Origin: JABDMH01 sp965223215
GTDB lineage: Bacteria; Bacteroidota; Bacteroidia; Chitinophagales; Saprospiraceae
Direction: 5' to 3'
DNA: 64,000 nucleotides
Assembly (NCBI GenBank): GCA_965223215.1
Contig: CBDCVZ010000010.1
Span: 4,340,001 to 4,404,000, forward strand
Shown in pieces: positions 61,916-64,000 of this stretch; position 1 is the first letter of the stretch, and each line of letters begins with the position of its first letter. The notes beneath the pieces were generated by a model that made no database searches, was not told where the DNA came from, and was given only the letters and a program-made list of their open reading frames with translations. A program made the translations under genes and the position numbers.

Positions 61916-64000
61916 TCAACCATCTCCGCCCTCGATCTGTGGCTTGGGCGTGTTTTTATTATTGCTAGATTTTAACTCAGCGGTGGCCTTTTCAACATCT
62001 TGGGTGGCCTTTTCAAGTTTTTCCAGTTGAGCATTTCGCTTGTTTCTCTTTCGTCTCGACCTCCTACTTCGAGCCGTTTCTTTTTCAGCCGCCGTTTTTT
62101 CCTTCTTAGCTTTCGGATCAAAAGGTTGTTCACTAAAAACCAATTTGTCGTTTTCCTCATCGACGTAGATGGTCTCTCCAGCCGTAAACTGTCCCGATAG
62201 TACTTGTTTTGACAATTCATTGACCAGTTCCTTCTGAATCACCCGCTTTAATGGTCTGGCCCCAAACTGTGGATCATAACCCAAATCAGCAATGAAATCC
62301 ATGGCATCGTCAGACAACTGGATGCTCAATTCCTGGTGGGCAAGATTCTTTTTCACTTTGCCCAATACCAGATGAGCAATCTGTTTGATTTCAGGCCGAG
62401 TCAATGGTTGAAACATAATGCGCTCGTCGATCCTATTCAAAAACTCGGGTCGCAGATGCTCTTTCAACTGCTCGAACACTTCTTCTTTTGTGGTTTCGAT
62501 AATGTCTGCCCTGTGCTCTTCACCCACTGCTTCGAGGTCTTCAAAATTCTCCAAAATGGTTGGTGCGCCCATGTTTGAGGTCATGATAATGATCGTGTTC
62601 TTGAAGTTTGCTTCTCGACCCTTATTGTCGGTCAGCCTCCCGTCATCCAATACTTGGAGTAAGATGTTGAAGGTGTCGGGATGTGCCTTTTCTATTTCAT
62701 CAAGTAATACAATGCTGTAGGGTCTACGTCGTACGGCTTCCGTGAGCTGACCACCCTCGTCATAGCCCACATATCCTGGAGGTGCACCCACCAATCTACT
62801 TACGGAATGACGCTCTTGATATTCACTCATGTCAATTCTGGTAATGGCCTTTTCATCATCAAACAATACTTCGGCCAGTGTCTTCGCAAGTTCGGTCTTA
62901 CCCACGCCAGTGGGTCCGAGGAAAATAAAGCTACCGATGGGCCGTTTGGGGTCTTGTAGCCCTGCGCGACTTCTTCTCACCGCATCAGCGACCGCCCTCA
63001 CTGCTTCGTGTTGTCCTATTAAACGCTTGCCGATTTCGTCTTCTAAATGAAGGAGCTTGTTCTTTTCACTCTGCATCATTTTTTGCACCGGTATTCCAGT
63101 CCAACGCGACACCACCTCGGCAATGTCGCTTCCATTTACCTCTTCGTTGGTAAAGCGCTTTTCATCGGGCAACTGATCGAGCTTTTCTTCGGCCTCAGCG
63201 AGATGTTTCTCTTGCTCTTTAATTTCACCATATCTCAGCTTTGCCACCGTCTCATAGTCGCTTTCACGCTCTGCCTTTTCCGCCTGTTGTTCTAATTCCT
63301 CAATGGTCTTCTTGATGTTTTGAGCGGCATCTACCAATTCTCTTTCGTTTTGCCAGCTGGCTCGAAGACTGTCTACTTTTTCCTTTGCATTGGCAATGGA
63401 TTCATTAATCACTTTTAGTTTTTTCTCATCGTTTTCCCTTTTAATGGCCTCGCGTTCGATTTCCAACTGCATCAGTTTGCGATCCCACTCATCGATTTCC
63501 TCAGGTACGGAGTCCAGTTCGAGGCGTAGTTTAGCAGCTGCTTCATCAATGAGATCGATGGCCTTGTCCGGGAGTTTGCGCTCGGTGATGTATCGATGAG
63601 ATAATTCTGCGGCCGCAATGAGTGCCGAATCCAGAATATCAATCTTGTGAAAAACTTCGTATTTCTCCTGAATGCCGCGCAAGATGGATACCGTGTCTTC
63701 TACGCTGGGCTCTTCGATATATACCGTCTGGAACCTGCGGACTAAGGCCTTATCTTTTTCGAAGTATTTCTGGTATTCATCATTGGTCGTAGCTCCGATG
63801 GTACGTAGTTCACCTCTCGCCAGGGCAGGTTTCAAGATATTGGCTGCATCCATCCCCCCTTGACCACCACCCGCTCCAATCAGGGTGTGAATTTCATCAA
63901 TAAAAAGCATCACTTCTCCTTCTGAGGCGCGAACTTCTTTGATTACGGCTTTGAGGCGTTCTTCAAATTCACCTTTGTATTTGGCTCCCGCAACCAGGGA
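61916..64000 (-). CDS. clpB: ATP-dependent chaperone ClpB, 5' part beyond the window
   Basis: Disaggregase that works with DnaK. The window holds the C-terminal 694 codons; the N-domain and Walker A of the first AAA module lie beyond position 64000. Seen here are Walker B of NBD1 (MLFIDEIHTLIGAG), the long coiled-coil middle domain (about 400-510 in a full protein, with RWTGIPVQKM after it), NBD2 Walker A (GPTGVGKTELAK), Walker B (VLLDEIEKAHPD) and the D2-small domain (GARPLKRVIQKELVN). After the usual end (about LVFSEQ), roughly 70 extra residues follow: a basic block (SRRSRRKRNKRN) and a short coiled-coil-like stretch. This tail is unusual. Confidence 0.95.
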   Translation of the reverse strand, partial: SLVAGAKYKGEFEERLKAVIKEVRASEGEVMLFIDEIHTLIGAGGGQGGMDAANILKPALARGELRTIGATTNDEYQKYFEKDKALVRRFQTVYIEEPSVEDTVSILRGIQEKYEVFHKIDILDSALIAAAELSHRYITERKLPDKAIDLIDEAAAKLRLELDSVPEEIDEWDRKLMQLEIEREAIKRENDEKKLKVINESIANAKEKVDSLRASWQNERELVDAAQNIKKTIEELEQQAEKAERESDYETVAKLRYGEIKEQEKHLAEAEEKLDQLPDEKRFTNEEVNGSDIAEVVSRWTGIPVQKMMQSEKNKLLHLEDEIGKRLIGQHEAVRAVADAVRRSRAGLQDPKRPIGSFIFLGPTGVGKTELAKTLAEVLFDDEKAITRIDMSEYQERHSVSRLVGAPPGYVGYDEGGQLTEAVRRRPYSIVLLDEIEKAHPDTFNILLQVLDDGRLTDNKGREANFKNTIIIMTSNMGAPTILENFEDLEAVGEEHRADIIETTKEEVFEQLKEHLRPEFLNRIDERIMFQPLTRPEIKQIAHLVLGKVKKNLAHQELSIQLSDDAMDFIADLGYDPQFGARPLKRVIQKELVNELSKQVLSGQFTAGETIYVDEENDKLVFSEQPFDPKAKKEKTAAEKETARSRRSRRKRNKRNAQLEKLEKATQDVEKATAELKSSNNKNTPKPQIEGGDG

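Noticed and set aside
1..64000. Search for tRNA, rRNA, CRISPR arrays, insertion sequences, prophage, restriction or other defence genes
   Set aside because: No tRNA arm patterns, repeat-spacer arrays, transposases, integrases or defence families were recognised by eye; a tRNAscan or Rfam run could still find something small.

Overview
The window is chromosomal core sequence of a Bacteroidota member, best placed by eye in or near the Saprospiria/Lewinella-like lineages; the class is an inference and the phylum is firm. The phylum call rests on type IX secretion (T9SS) genes (sprA, porQ, an OmpA/TPR/PD40 PorE-like protein and a cargo with a T9SS sorting tail), a fused murF-alr gene, RprXY-like two-component genes, lipoproteins with S/A-C lipoboxes, and several upstream elements of the form TAnnTTTG (once with TTTG 19 bp further upstream), the promoter type of this phylum. 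No tRNA, rRNA, insertion sequence, prophage, CRISPR array, toxin-antitoxin pair or recognisable defence island was found.

Layout. 1-8.4 kb: Mn-type superoxide dismutase, fdhD with a small conserved partner, class II fumarase, an aminopeptidase P, an LVIVD-repeat lipoprotein, a small outer-membrane barrel and a lipoprotein with two DUF1080 domains. 8.4-19 kb: a lipoprotein, a large FG-GAP T9SS cargo, a HupE-like membrane protein with a DUF6702 partner, a small putative metallopeptidase, a CotH-like secreted protein, a CBS-type site-2 protease, an acyl-CoA dehydrogenase and a TPR protein. 19-23 kb: a minus-strand run of citrate synthase (eukaryotic/mitochondrial type), gcvH, a VanZ-like gene and tonB, ended by a clear terminator. 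23-29 kb: ppiD behind a promoter with a leader of about 195 nt, a MORN-repeat lipoprotein overlapping porQ, then two PH-domain membrane proteins that are the distal genes of the mfd operon.

29-45 kb: mfd, a GHMP kinase converging on a methyltransferase, the minus-strand run birA-cinA-E2-OmpA/PorE-like-methyltransferase, the rsfS-ftsH pair, and a histidine kinase/response regulator pair divergent from a PDZ protein. 45.7-53.7 kb: sprA (2418 residues) with ruvA upstream of it. 53.9-61.9 kb: purD overlapping murF-alr, then three SurA-like periplasmic folding genes in tandem. 61.9 kb to the right edge: clpB, reading leftward and cut by the window end.

Functionally the window is dominated by envelope biogenesis: T9SS outer-membrane parts, periplasmic prolyl isomerases, TonB energisation, envelope proteolysis (FtsH, S2P) and peptidoglycan precursors, mixed with central metabolism (fumarase, citrate synthase, GcvH, a 2-oxoacid dehydrogenase E2) and DNA repair (Mfd, RuvA). 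I did not find a clearly new biological system. The best second looks are the mitochondrial-type citrate synthase, the charged tail on ClpB, the three-hairpin intergenic region at 18.9-19.3 kb, the ppiD leader, the CotH-like and Cys-rich metallopeptidase-like secreted proteins, and a set of genes that have no ATG start.
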